Assembly: GCF_001680005.1 (NCBI RefSeq)
Contig: NC_033567.1
Span: forward strand, 3,658,001-3,722,000
DNA from: Plasmodium coatneyi
Lineage: Eukaryota; Apicomplexa; Aconoidasida; Haemosporida; Plasmodiidae
Direction: 5' to 3'
DNA: 64,000 nt
A program made the position numbers and the translations under genes. Under the pieces are notes generated by a model. It was not told the DNA's origin. It saw only the letters and a program-made list of their open reading frames with translations, and searched no databases. Positions 11,841 to 25,600 of this stretch are shown here, in pieces. Within the stretch, counting starts at the first letter, position 1. Every line of letters begins with the position of its first letter.

Positions 11841-14800
11841 ATGATAGAGCTGCCTCAGTGGAAGCGTAAGTGAGGATAGACTTGTCTAAAGAGAAAGAGC
11901 GAAAAAAAAAAAAAAAGAGAAGGCGATAAAATGAAAAGCTGTTAATTATCACTACTGTTGCTGTCATTATAGCTTTCTATATTATTCCTTTGTAGCGCTA
12001 TAAGGAAAGTGAGCGCATGAGCGAATTACCAAGTGATACATGTAAGCGTCTGTTGAGGGGCCCTAAATGTATATACTGCTTTGTCAAAGAAGTGGCGACA
12101 AGTAGACAGACGTTTTTCTAAGCACGCATATGTAAGGGCCCGTCCGTGAATACACCCTTATTTGCCCATATCCATATGTGCGAAAAGGTGTGTACTCATT
12201 TGTTGCCCCTTTTTCTACTCCGCTGTATTCCCTCATGAACACCCCCATATGGGAATACGCGGAGCGCTAGATCACAACATTGCATGCGAAATGGGCGTGG
12301 CGGCGTGTCGACAAGTCTCCTGGAGAGCGATGTTTATGCAAACACGAATAACGAGTTGCATAATCGCGAAAAAAAATAATAATAAAATAAAATAGTAAAT
12401 TAGCAAAATAGCGAAACAAATGTATGTGCTTCGTCCTTTTCCTTTTAAATTGTTTTGCTCAGATCGGCCGAAAAATTTGCGTAGAAGACACAATTTTTTT
12501 TATGAAAAATCGTGGAGAATAAAAAATGGAAAGTAAAATGAACAATGTTGTTCGCCCCTCTTGCACTACATCGCATTTGTTCCCTCCGTCCGAAGGGTGC
12601 ACACGCTTATTCTAATTTTGCTCGAAAGAACATACGACTTTATTCATTCACTCGCACATTCGTTCGATCATTCGCTCGTTGTTGCTCTTTTATTTATTTT
12701 TTTTTTTTTCCCCTTCATGTAGTACCACGAGAAATTATAAAATGGTTGCAGTACTTAAATCTGCCTTATTCCTTTAGAAATATTAAAAACGCTAGCAATG
12801 GCGTAATCGTCGCGGAAATTATAAACATATACCTGCCCCAGGTACGTTGCACTTCCTTTTTGCTTTGACCACACCTGTCACTTTTTCTTCTCTCAGTTTG
12901 ATTCAATTTTGTCTGCGTCCTTTTTCCTGCATTTTTGTATGCCCCCTTTTTAAAGATTGCACCTGCACTACATTTCCTCTTTTCCTTTTCTGCCCCTTGA
13001 AAGACCATCAATATGAACAGCTTAGAAAATGGCTTTGGAAAAGAAATAAAAAAAAAAAACTGGCAAATCATAAAACGAACATTAACAAGTTTAAGCATAT
13101 ATTTCGATGAAACTGCTGTTATTAATTCGGAAAAAAGTAAGGAAGCGCATTGTGGGTTTTGGCTCGGCCGGAGCGTGGGCATAATTTTTGTACAAAAGAA
13201 AAAAAAAAAAAAAGAGCGCACAAAATGAGGGGAAGTTGCCATGTGTACACACGCAACCTATGTGTTCATCCATCTAATGAGACCGCAGCTTGTACCCCCA
13301 GATGTTCTCACATCTACCTTTTCCCCTGCAGATGCCATAATAAATTTGTTCGTTCAGTTGTACGAACATTTCAATGGGAAAAAAATAAAAAACGAGCTCT
13401 ACAGCAGTAAGGAAGAAAGTAGCGAGTTGTCTGTTCCGTCATTTGCCAGGTCTACCATAACGCAGAAAGTCCGGTGAGTTTTCCTCCAGGTTCACGCCAA
13501 TACGTGCCTCCGAGTTGGTTTAACCTGTGAAGGAAGCTTTGCTAAAACTTACATGTTGGTTCATTCTTGTGTTTTTGGGAGACTATCTGCATGCCTACAT
13601 GAGTGAGTACATATCCTAATCCACGCCCCCACGCACATTTACACTTCTCAGCGAAAGCAACGTCCACGACATTGTCGATGAAGAGAAAAAAATGATGAGC
13701 ACCTACGAAATAATAAAGAGGGAGGAATACGTAATGTGTCACGAGTTTCATTTATTGTTATTCTGAGGGTGCATATATATGTGTGCACTTCCATGTGTAA
13801 GTGCATCTGCAAACACCCCGCTTAACCGCTAATTAAAAACGAATGCTCTTCCTACCAGCAAAACACAATGATGAGAACGCGACAAAAGGAAGAAAAAGAA
13901 AACAGCAACAAAATAAAACATAAGGGGAAAAAAACGGGTCTAAATGAGACCTCGATCTTCGAGGGGCTCGAAAAAAGTAGCAGTATCATAACCATAAATG
14001 ATATTAGCAACTATATGGATTACACCGACATCAAAACGGTGAGTTCTCTACCCCGGTGTGATCATCTCTTCAGTGAAATGGCTGCAAAAATGGTCTATAT
14101 GAATAGGCGTTATAAAGTAAAACGCACAAAAAAAAAAAAAAAAATTCCCTCGGTTAATGTGCCCCTCTGTTAGCTTGACTCATTCATCAAAGACAAAAAC
14201 AACTTGAAGTCAGCGGCGTTTATGAAGTAATGGATAGGCAAGGCGTACGCACACAGGCATAATTACACACAGGCGTAATTAGCAACATGGGTGATTACTT
14301 GTATGTGCACTTTTAACCCTCCGCTGAGCTAGTTGTGAACGTGGGTTACACCCACCCCGATGCTGCATTCGTTACCGGCACACTTTTTCAGAAGCATGAA
14401 ATTGACCAACGAGGGTGAATGCCAACCGGTACACAAAAAGGGATACACAGGTAGGACTGCTCTTAACCATGTGGAGAAGGGAGGGCGTCCCTGAAGATGT
14501 GCGCAGCAGAGTAGGCACCAAGTATTGCACAGTACTACACCAACATGTGTGCCCTTATTTAGACGAAAACGTGGAGGACATCATAATGGAGGTTCTAGCG
14601 GAAAGCTTATCCGATTACAAGATCGAAAAAAATGACCAAAAGGACAACATAAAGGTGCCTCTACGCCCCGCTAACATGAAGAAGGGGGTTTATAAATTCG
14701 CCACCTTTGAGCCATACGATGTGGAAAGTGTAAATAATTTGTACGAAAAGTTCTACGCCCTCTGTACCTTAAAAAAGCAAGGTAACGCTTCCTACTAGTT

Positions 14801-17800
14801 GCTTCTCGATGTAGGCCTGGAAAAGGCCTTTAAAAGGTTTAACAAGCCGCGTCGCATTAAAAATGCCAAGCAATTACGCCCTTCCTCTTTTCCCCAGAAT
14901 TGATAGACAAAATACTGGACCAGCTGACACTCTTTAATGAGAATTTCGACCTAATCCTGTCCTTGAGGGGGTACCAGTTTTTCCACCTGTGGAAGTTGTT
15001 TCATCCAGGTACGTAAAGGAGGAGGGTAAAACATACAAAAAGGGTGCATAACTCGTCTTTACTTACTGTGCCCTCTTTTTAACGAGCGCTTGTCTATATA
15101 TAGAAACTCGTTTACTTTTACTACGTCTTGTGCTAACCCATCATCCGTTTATTGCCTCTTCTAAAATGACCTTACTTTTTCCAGTCCTATCTAGCGCAAA
15201 GTGTGACAGCGGAGTTTTTGCCTCCATTATGAATTATCTAAAGCAGCTCTTGGGTTATCTCAAAATAAACGACACGACGACGAGTGAAGTAAGTGGCGGC
15301 GCTTTCTCGAGCACATAGGTGGTGTGCCCATGTGGGGTTGCATTTGAATATCAATTTCTGCGCAGGGGGATGTAGATCCTTGCGGATTGTGTAGCTACGC
15401 GGAAGACAACAGTGGCATCCTCTGCGTATTCTTCACTATGCCCTACTACAATTTTTTGCAAACAAATGAAAAGCCTCCCCTCAATGATAATAAGAGAAAA
15501 AAAAAAAAAAAAACGCTTTCCTTTATAATGGGGAATTTCTTCCTGTAGATAATTTGCAACATAATATTGAAAGGCTTGTTCGTGCTAGACACCAGGAGGA
15601 ATAAAAACATCCAAAGTTTCTGCGAACTTATAATTTTGCTGATCAATAACGATAAGCATTCACTGATGAACATTTTGAGGGTGATCAAAGATACCATGTC
15701 GTTGGATTTCTTTTACCTTTTTTTGTTGACCCTGTTGAGCAGCCCGGCCAATTCGTTCATACGGGTAAGGAACGCGCAGTTAGAGCAATTGTTGGTGCAG
15801 AGGATTTTTATTTGTCTATTTATTTATTTATTTTTATGTGGCCCCCTTTACCTCTGTCTGCACAGCAAAAAGACGTGAAAGACATCTACCTGTACTACCT
15901 ATTCGCTGGACTCCACACAAGCAGAGAGAACATTATGTAAGAGAATGTTTTACACAGCGGGGCAAAATATGTTGGTTGTGCCTTTTGTTCCTCTGGCACG
16001 CCATGACAATTTTTTTTTTATCCTTTTGTTATTCCTCTTCGAGCAGGTTATACACCTTGGAAATGCTAAACATGCTTAGTCTGTTAGATGTCTATCCTGA
16101 GATAGTTCACCTGGCCGGTATGCTCACAGAACTACGTCACCTACTTCACCCGCGTGCGGTTACACGTGCCGACGCAATTTTCCAACCTTACAATTTTACA
16201 TATGCACTCCATTTTATCACCTCCTGGTAGGTCTATTGCAAAATATACTAGAAATAAACAACCGAAATTACGATACCTATTTGTTCACCATTAGCTGCAA
16301 TGTGCTAAGTAGGATGAAGGAGAATCAGGTAACGCAGCGGGGCCTTACCACTACGATAATGCTTATGGAACATACGCGCAAACAGTTCCGAAATGGATAC
16401 CCCTAATGCGCAATAAAAAAGGGGAGCTGTGCAATATATATATATATATATATATATTGGTGCGTATGTCCGACTTGTACCTTGACTGTTTACAGAATGA
16501 AGACCCCTACAACGCAGAACTGGCGCAGTTGGTGGAAATTTGTTTCGAAGTCTTGAGACGCACCAAAGCGAAGTAAAACGAATGGTGTAAAAAAAAAAAA
16601 AATTAAGCACGAGACGTGCATCGCACAAGAAAAACATAAAAAATTTTGTGCACCCATTTTTCCTCTATTTTTCCAGGAAATTGTTATACTTTTTTTTCCT
16701 CTACTCCCACAAGATATTGAGCATGGATGACAGTTTTTTTGATCTCTATTTGAAGGTAATTTTGCACACAAAGGGGACAAGATAGAATTGCACGTGCGTA
16801 GTACCGAAACGTTATCCTATGCATCAGTGCTAACCTCTGCTCTGCGCGCAGCCACTCACTTCTGCAACCCAATTTTCCCCTTTCTTCATATAACCAAACG
16901 GAAATGCACAGCGATACAACGAATTGAGCGACGAGGAACAGAATGTTCTCCTAAGCAACAACATTTTTGAAGCGTCATTTAGGCAAATATGCAGCTGTAA
17001 ATTTGTCCAGAAGCATTTTTCAAATATCTTTTGCGAGAACCTGAACAAGCTGAGCGAAGAAAGTAATCTGTCCCTTTTACACTTATTATTAACAAAGGTG
17101 GGATGAGGAAAAATTATTTTAACGTATCTCTTCCTTAAGAAGAGTGAATTTTATTTTTTACATTTTTCGCAATTTTTATGATTTTTTGGCATGTAAGGGA
17201 AAGTGGAAAACTGGGCCGTTTTTGAGAATATTAAAAAATTACATAATGTATAACAGTAAGTGGAAAAAAGAAAAAATAGCGCAAAGCTAATTTGTTTGAC
17301 TTTTTCTATTTTTCCTTTTGTCATTTTTAAAGTGTTCATTTGCACACTTAAGGAATATCTTTTTGCGAATCTCTAATTTTTAGAAAATATGGAAATCGCC
17401 GCATATTTGAATATATACGAAAAGATTTATGAATATACAATTCAAAATGTATTTTTGGAGACTTCCCCCTATTTCGACTTATCGAAGGAGATAGTAATAA
17501 ATTAGCACCACCCCCATTCTACTATATTGTTGCTTCTATTGTTCGTCTATGAACAAGCGTGTTTATTTTTTTTGTGTGTGTATGCCTCTCTGTGAAGTGG
17601 CTGCCTACGTAGAAGCACAAATATGTATGTGCATGCTTGAATGTGTACTTTTGCACAACACTGATAGGGGAATAAAACTGCATGCGGAAGAAGAGGCATT
17701 GCGCATTTGCTAAGTATATTCCTTCTCCTATTTTTCGCGCAGCTAAGTTTTTTCTGGTTCTCGACAAACGATGAATTAAAGGCGCAGTCATTCGAGGTGA

Positions 17801-18199
17801 AAGCAGAAAAAGGGGAAAATGGCGTTTACTGGAAGGGAAAGTTCGCGCCAGATAAACACTCACAATCAAGAAAGGGACGAATCGTAAGCATTGCTTTATT
17901 TTACTTAATTTTGTTTAACTCTGTTTTGTACACGCTCTGTGCAGATTTCCCTGAGGCACTTTGAAAATTTATTTTTAGCGAACAAGCATAACTTGGGGCC
18001 ACATACAAAAGAGTATCTTGCGCAGTTGGAGAAAGGTGAGCCATGCAAAAAAAAGAAAAAGAAGAATCCCCTAATTTTATGCCTTCATTTTCAAAGTAAA
18101 ATTGCGACCATATAGTGCTTCGTGCAAAATAATTACATAACGAAATTGTGTGAAATTATAATTTCTGCAGATGCCTACTTGAAAAAATTTGTCCATTGA
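11841..18199 (+). CDS. CH-like (SPATA4/SPEF1-type) domain protein with helical C-terminal region, about 24 exons
   Basis: Exons were traced by in-frame joins at GT-AG sites: 11841-11865, 12723-12841, 13004-13136, 13332-13473, 13652-13730, 13859-14038, 14174-14226, 14392 to 14781 with one unresolved intron inside, 14898-15008, 15185-15288, 15366-15425, 15549-15764, 15866-15936, 16047-16117, 16231-16328, 16496-16572, 16677-16755, 16912-17097, 17198-17255, 17384-17493, 17743-17883, 17945-18035 and 18171-18199. The product is about 840 aa. The N-terminus (ELPQWK, then LPREIIKWLQYLNLPYSF, NGVIVAEI, NSLENGF, NAIINLFVQLYEHF) matches the CH-like domain of sperm proteins (Pfam CH_2: SPATA4, SPEF1). 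A basic, Lys-rich linker follows, then about 600 residues rich in Leu/Ile helices, like an armadillo or HEAT fold. By family, a microtubule or axoneme role in male gametes is inferred. The inner intron is 14451-14514 or 14415-14514; both keep the frame. Confidence 0.85.
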
Positions 18200-21100
18200 A
18201 ACGGAGGACTTTTTTTTTTTTTTAATTACCCTCGAAATGGCTCAAGATGACGAAATTCGATCGAAACAGTGAAAAAGAAAATTTTATATTTTTAAAGGCG
18301 CACTTATGAACATTGAATTTATGGTATGCTAAACGGATCAATTGGAAAAATCGCGTAAAAAATTACACGAATATAGCAGAAAAATTAATTTCACTGTAAT
18401 GTGATAAAAACGGAGTACTAAATTTATTGTTCTTTTAGACCCTTATTTTATTAGCATTTTTTCGTATCCGATGTGCACAGATGATACTTACGCGCGAAAA
18501 GGGGCACACGTGCTCGATCGATAATTTATTATTTACATGCGTATGTGTACAAGCAGGGAAAGCTTATGCTGCCGTGCAAAGGCGTCGGAATACACATCAT
18601 TGATTCCGACCCCGAAATAAATATCCGAAGAATTCTTTACAAGTGCACTGTTGATAAAGCAGGTCAAGCCTAAATTATTTTTTTTTTTTTCAAAATGGTG
18701 TTCAAAAGAAAAAAGTGCTTTATAATGAGTAGTAAACACTCTGAAAAGGGGATAATTATTGAAAAACATTTTTTTTTTTTTCTCAAAATGGCAGTTTCTA
18801 TTTTGATCTCCATTCATGTTTTATATATGTGACGCATTTTGCCTATGCAAGGCGGGAAATTACCATTATACAAAAAATAGCGCAGTAAAATTAATGCAAT
18901 AATAGTTCCCTCGTTTAGTAAACAACAGTTTCCATTTTTTGGTGTGAAATTTGACGCAATGCAATTATCGAACGCAATGGAACAGAAAAAAACTGATTTA
19001 AAAGAAAAGGTGAGAGAACTATGCTCCATTTCGCAAAAGAAGAAAGAAAAAAAAACAAGGAACAATCTGTAGACGCTTTTGAAAATTGGTATACTTCGTA
19101 ATAGGGAAAAAAGGTAATCAATGCATAATAAATACGTAATTCATTTAATCCACCTGTGTGTATATTTGAGGGGTTATATTTCCTTACGGGGCTAGGCACA
19201 TTTTTGTTTTATTTTCCCAAATTTTACATCAAAAGACCTAAATTTTTTAAGGGATAATATTGATTTTTTTGAATGGCTTCCCTTTTGCTATATTATAAAG
19301 GACAAAATTGGCTTAAATAAGTTGGAAATTCGCAATTTCCTTTTTCCTTTTTTAATCTAAATTTTCTGGTAATTTTCGAAAGAACAAAACGAAACAGAAC
19401 AAAAAGGGTAGTACACGAATAAATTTACGCAATGGTTTTACAGTGATATAATGGGAAATGTCGCGTGGTATGCTCTTTTTTTGTATATATATATTTTTTT
19501 TTAATTTTAAATATATTACACTTTGGTGATGGTCTATTTTGACAGAATTAAAATTGGTTTACGTGTTTCATGGGTGAAAATAAAACGTTTTAATCCCTTT
19601 CTTTTTAGCAAAACTGGTATTCATGAAATCACGATTGAAGAAGGAAAAAATAATTGCTTTGCATTTACCAGTTGTTACATATTATGAGTATAAAAAACGC
19701 AATTTTGCTTTGCCTAATTTACCTTACCATTTTTTAATTTTTAAAATCAGAATTCGGCATCCACTGGTTACCATTTTTTAGCTTTTAGGAACGATAAAAT
19801 TTTCCTATACTTAAATTAGCTTGGCAAACAAAACGAAAAATATTTTTACATGTAAAATATACATGGCGGTAAGTACACGATTGAGTAATGTACACTGTTT
19901 ATATGCAGAATTGATCGTCCATGGCAAAAGCGCAAAAGGAACAAATTTTCTGTATGTGTTGAAAAAAGCCGGTTTTAAAATTTAAATATAGAAAAGACAT
20001 CGGAAATGCGTGTTTCCATGGAAAAAAAAAGAAATAGATATACATATTTTGTATATATGTGTATATATATATATTCACATTTGTTCATTTATTCATTCAT
20101 TTATTGATTTTTTCGCAAAATGCTTTGATTTAAAAAGAAAACAGAAAAGGATTCTTCGTTTAACTGAGCCCCCGCACATAGTTACTCATGTATATATATA
20201 TATTTTTTTTTTTTTTCAATAACGGATGAGCATATATAATTCGTTTTTTAAATTGTATGCGTTTGGATTATTTACCGTAAACATTTGTACATATATAGAT
20301 AATTATATCCAATGAGATGTTTTTGTATATTTGATATTTTCATATGTAGATTATTTCAAATTTGGAAATTTGCGCACTTCTTTGCGTTTACCTGATGGAT
20401 AAATATATGTACAGGCATTCGCGCAATTGTAACTTGTATTATATTATATACGTACATTGTATGTATTTACGTTTGGTCTGCGTTGGCATACATCGTTTGC
20501 GCAGCCCCTAGTGCATATATATACCTGGCGTTAGACTTCTTATTAATGCCCGTGTACATTTATATATTATATATGCATATATATATGTGCAGTATGCCGC
20601 GCGTAGATCACGGCAGATGGTAGCAGATCATACGCATTTACACGATAACTCATTTGTACATTTGTATATTTGCACGATTGCCCATATGTCCTTTGCACGT
20701 GCTCGTAAATGACGTATTTTTTAATTCTTATTTTAAAAATTTATGTCCTCATTGTGAACAAAGCGTCGGTACCATAAAGCACGAATTAAAAAAAAAAAAA
20801 AAAAACACAGCTACGTACACGTCGCTCCTGCTAATTATTCAATGAAATGTTCATATAGTATTCATATGCACATATATAAATTAATAAATGGCATTATTGA
20901 AAACACAGGCTTAACTAAAAAGAGCCAAGGAGAAAAATACACAAAGCCTCGAAGTGTCAAAGGTTACATGGAGTGATATCGAATGAGAAGAATCGGTGTT
21001 AGGGTGATGTACAATCGATGTGAAACGGCACGAAATGTTTTGCATGCCGAGCATAAGCATGTGTATGTATCATATATATATGTTATGTGCATATATTATA

Positions 21101-22637
21101 TACATATGCACGTTACTACATGTACTTTTGTGCACGCGCGTCCACCGATGAAAATGAACGTGTGCGAACACCCCTAAACCCTGAATACTCTTGCACTTCG
21201 TCGTAACCTGTGGTGTACACTCCATACCGAACGTGGGCACGTGTGTATATATGCATGTGCATTCATGTATGACAATGCGTCATATGCTTTTCCCCCCTGT
21301 GCACATTTAAACCACTTCTTAAAAGAAGTGAAACGCACCTCTGACACCAAATATAGCAGGCGAATTAAGTATTCTTTTACAGCTAACATGTTACTGAAAT
21401 TGTCAAAAACGAGAATAGTTCCATATAACTTTACAATTAGCCATTCCCTCACGTGTAACATTGAAACATATACATTATTGAAATCACTGCTATTGTCACT
21501 GCCTGTGCAAGGCTACTATTACACTAAAAGGCACAATTAGCCTAATTAGGCAAATACCATCGATGACATAATTCCATCCACTTACCACCGTTACCACCAT
21601 TGTTATTAACTTTTCAATGGCATCCTTTTTAAGTATTACATGATTATCCCTTAGTCAATCCCGCCAAATGAGCCCGAAAAATTACACTTCATTTGACGTA
21701 TGTATTCATTTACATTCCTAGTGGCAAAGCATTTTACTTGATCAAGAGAAAAAGAATTACTCAATGAACAGTTCCTTTTTACCAATAACTGTTTTTCATT
21801 TTTGCTTCCTCATGTTTACATCCTCCTATGTAAACTAAAGATATGTGAAGCCTCTCCCGTAACTGTGCAGACTAAGCAAGAGCGCAACGTGTGCGCGTGT
21901 ATATCTCAGTATGTAACTCTGCAAACGTGTAAAAAATATGTTAACCTATCGCTAGAGTGTTAACTTTTCGATAAGCACACAACACATGTGTATATTCATT
22001 TTTGACATGTGTGTGTACGTATACTTGTACATACTCCCGCAGCGTATTCGCATAATGTAATCATTTCAAAAATAATGGACATGAAAAATTTGAATTAAAC
22101 TCATATTTTTTAACATTTGGAAAAAAAAAAAAAAAATTCAGCAAATAGGAAGGTTCTGATGTGCGTATCGATATGACCAGTCATTCGTGCTTCTTTTGCT
22201 AGTCTATTATACTATTTTTATTTTTATTTTTTTTTGCTCTGTAGAAGATACATATTTATTATTTTCCCTTGCCTTCTTGCAACTGTAGTACCATGCATAT
22301 ATATATGCATACCATTGCACATAGGTGTGTACGTATGTATATGCACATATATATGTACATATCAGTGCATATATTAGCATATGTAGGGAGGTGCAAGCAC
22401 GTTCGTATACGAATGTATAGGGGCACAATTGGCAAAGACAGGATTGTACAAAGGTGCAACAGCACGGACGCACGAATGTGTGAAAGAACGAACATACAAA
22501 CGTAAGAACTGCGATAAGGCAAACTCTCTAATTCAGCTAATCGCCTAAACGCAACCACGCGAAAACACGAATGCATATATGGATGCACATACAGCACCTT
22601 TACGCAACCCATTCGTCAATGAACCACCTGAAAAATA
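18200..22637. other. Intergenic region between two rightward core genes
   Basis: AT-rich spacer of 4.4 kb that holds the 3' UTR of the CH-like gene and the promoter of the giant Asn-rich gene. There are many short TATATA blocks (20040-20220, 20500-20600, 22290-22400) and poly-A/T runs. No gene or RNA was recognised. Open frames such as 21241-21540 plus have no visible domain. Confidence 0.45.
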
Positions 22638-25600
22638 ATGAACGAACTAAACTCCGCACACCTGTCAAGTATTACTTTCATTAATAGTAATGGGGTGATA
22701 ATCACTACTGAAATTAAGGAGGCCAATAGAAGGACACAAGGAAATCTCATAAATGACAACGAAGGTAACTACACTTTCTGCGAAAAAGATTTAGAGCATA
22801 TTAAAAACCTTGTTCTAACCTTAAAACCATTTCACAAAGAATATGAAGATAATATTTTATTTCGCATAAAAAAGAGAAAAGATAAGTATAGGTGTGAATG
22901 GGTTTTATTACTTAAGACGGTTAGGGAAGATTTAATAAAGAAAAAAAATGGTACCTTCATTGACATAAATGTTAAAAGTGATCTTGGACAGGTGTGTGAA
23001 CAACCCGGTCACGTACATGAACCCAAATGGGTTCATGCGAAGGAGGACGAAGTAGAAGAAAAAACCTTCGCCTGTACTGATATAAAAGACATTATGCTGA
23101 AATACGTTTACTGCGTTACCTACTTCGATAATTATATTATCAAATTAAGAAATGAAATTGGCATCCTGTACAATTCGGATAATGATAATTTTTTAAGTCA
23201 ACTCATTAAAATAAATAACCACTTTACGAAAAAGACCAGGAAAGAATACGACGAGTTTGTACTTACGAATCGTCATACCGAGGGAGATGGTAAACTTATT
23301 CACCATGGTGACGCGAAAGTAGGTTTGCTTAATAGCGATTTTAGCGGCATTGGTAGCGGCATCTGTGGTGGAAACATTCTTTCCAACGAGAAATTAAATA
23401 ACATTCGCAGCTGCGGTGATAACCTTCGAAGTTGTGACCACTGTGATGGAGCATCCAACGCGGATGTGACCCGAACGAGCTGCGATAACACGGGTCTCGA
23501 ATTAAGGCAAAAAATATGTGCAAAAAAGAGCGCATCCAAGTACAACTTGCACAAAGTGTTAAGTACCTGTTCCAATGTCAACTCGAATGTCAGCACGTGC
23601 ATAAGCGCACGCCCGAACGTGTTGCCCAGCGTGAATTCGAGCCTAAACTCGAGCGTAACTGGCAGCTTAAATGATGACAGGAACGCCGACTCGATGGCCA
23701 ATTCGGGCGACGATTCGAGCGCCCATTCAAACACCTACGCTAGCGCTCATGCCAGCGTTGAGGCAAACGTGGATGTGACTCCCAATTACAATTACAACTA
23801 CAACAACGAGTACGCCTTGTGCTCATCGCCCAGAATGGAAAATACGCCCAGGGCACGAAACGATGAAATAGCTATAAAAAATTGTGATGGGGAAGAGGAG
23901 AGGAACTTGAGCTTTTTTAAAAAGCTACTTTACAACAAATTCGGATTTGAAAAAAGTAGCAAATCGAAGGAGAAAAATAAAAATGCGAATTCACATAATT
24001 TGTCTGTCGAGAAGGAAAATGATAATTATTCTTTGGAAAGGGTAAGAGATGAAATTCGCGAGCTGGCGGAACCCAGCTTGGCTGTACATGGTGAGGGGAG
24101 TCGCTCGGCGGACATAAGTGGCCACGATAGAGGTTATCGCCTTGAAGAGGAAGATTACCACAAAAGGGATGATAACCCCGAAAAAGAACAAATCGACAAT
24201 AGTAAAAGTAGAAGTAACAATAGCAACGATTGGCACGGCGGCAAGGACGAAAGCAGTGCACCCGTTATGAAGCAGAAGGGGAACGGTGACTGTGGCGCTA
24301 CGAATGTACAGAGCAGCGTAGAAAGAAGCACAAAGATTTTAAAAAAAAACAACAAAGGAAATAATATACCTGTGAACGTGGATAATTTGAGGAGAGTATT
24401 AGCCAACTTTTTGAAGGAAAATGGGATGAACAGAAAAATGAATGGGGAGAAAGCAGGTAAAAATAGGAACTCAACAGAAAGGCATCATGACGTACAACAT
24501 AGTAACAACAGGAGTTCCGTTTTCCATGAAAATGTCCACATGCTAAATGAAATATCGACGGATGCACTGCTAAACATTTTTAACAGGCTGAATTGCAGTG
24601 CTGTGAAGGACGATTTTCTTCCCCAGGAGAATGAGCATCCAGGCATCCCATCGTCGAGCAGTTTTCAAAGGTTCGTAGAAGACTCTGCAGAGATGCACAA
24701 AAAGTCGGCACATAGAAGCGGCAGTAGGAATGACATCACTATAAACGAAAACAGCATCGGTAGTGGCAGCGCCGCGCATCAGGAGAATAACAGAACCCCG
24801 GAGGGGGGTGAGCCAAGTGCCGACTTGGAGGAGGAAGCCAACATAGAATTAATCAAATTAATTCTGAAGGAACATAAGAAAAATATCTGCAGTAGAGGAG
24901 GAGGTGGAAGCTCCACTGAACGGAACAAAAACATGTTAAGAAAACACTTGCCATTAAATGTACACAGAAAGGACTGCATTGACGAAAGATTTAAGGAAGG
25001 TCATTCAAAGGAAAATTTATATATGGGTGATAATCTTAGGAATGATAGAACGAGGAATGATAAAAGGTTCCATTTTCATCACCATTGTCATCACCGTGAT
25101 GAATCGTTCGAAGAGGGGAATGGCAGATTACCCAACGTAGAAGTAAGCGAGGAGGACGAAATGAAAGAGAACTGCATGAACGTAAGTGATCATGTCAGTA
25201 ACAAGACCAGTAGAAGAATCACTAGCAATGTAACTAACGACAAAGCTAGCACTAGTTGCAGTAGCAGCGCCACCGTTAGTCCTAACAGAGACAAAGTTAT
25301 TAACAAATCGAAGTACGACTCCCCAAGTAGGAAAAGGACGGACTATAATAATGATCAAGCCGATTATGTCCATTACAACCTGATGAATGAAAAGAGAGAG
25401 CCCTCACAAAGTACGGATAAAAACAGGTTAGCAGATAACTCCACTTATGATAGAATCGCAACGGATGTAATAAAATATATGCTGCAGTGTAACGATAATC
25501 GTAGGATCCTGAAGACATGTATGAACGATAACACCGATAATACAACTACGAGTAATGACAGCCATGAGGGAAATTACGGCAGTGATGCCTGCCCAAGTAA

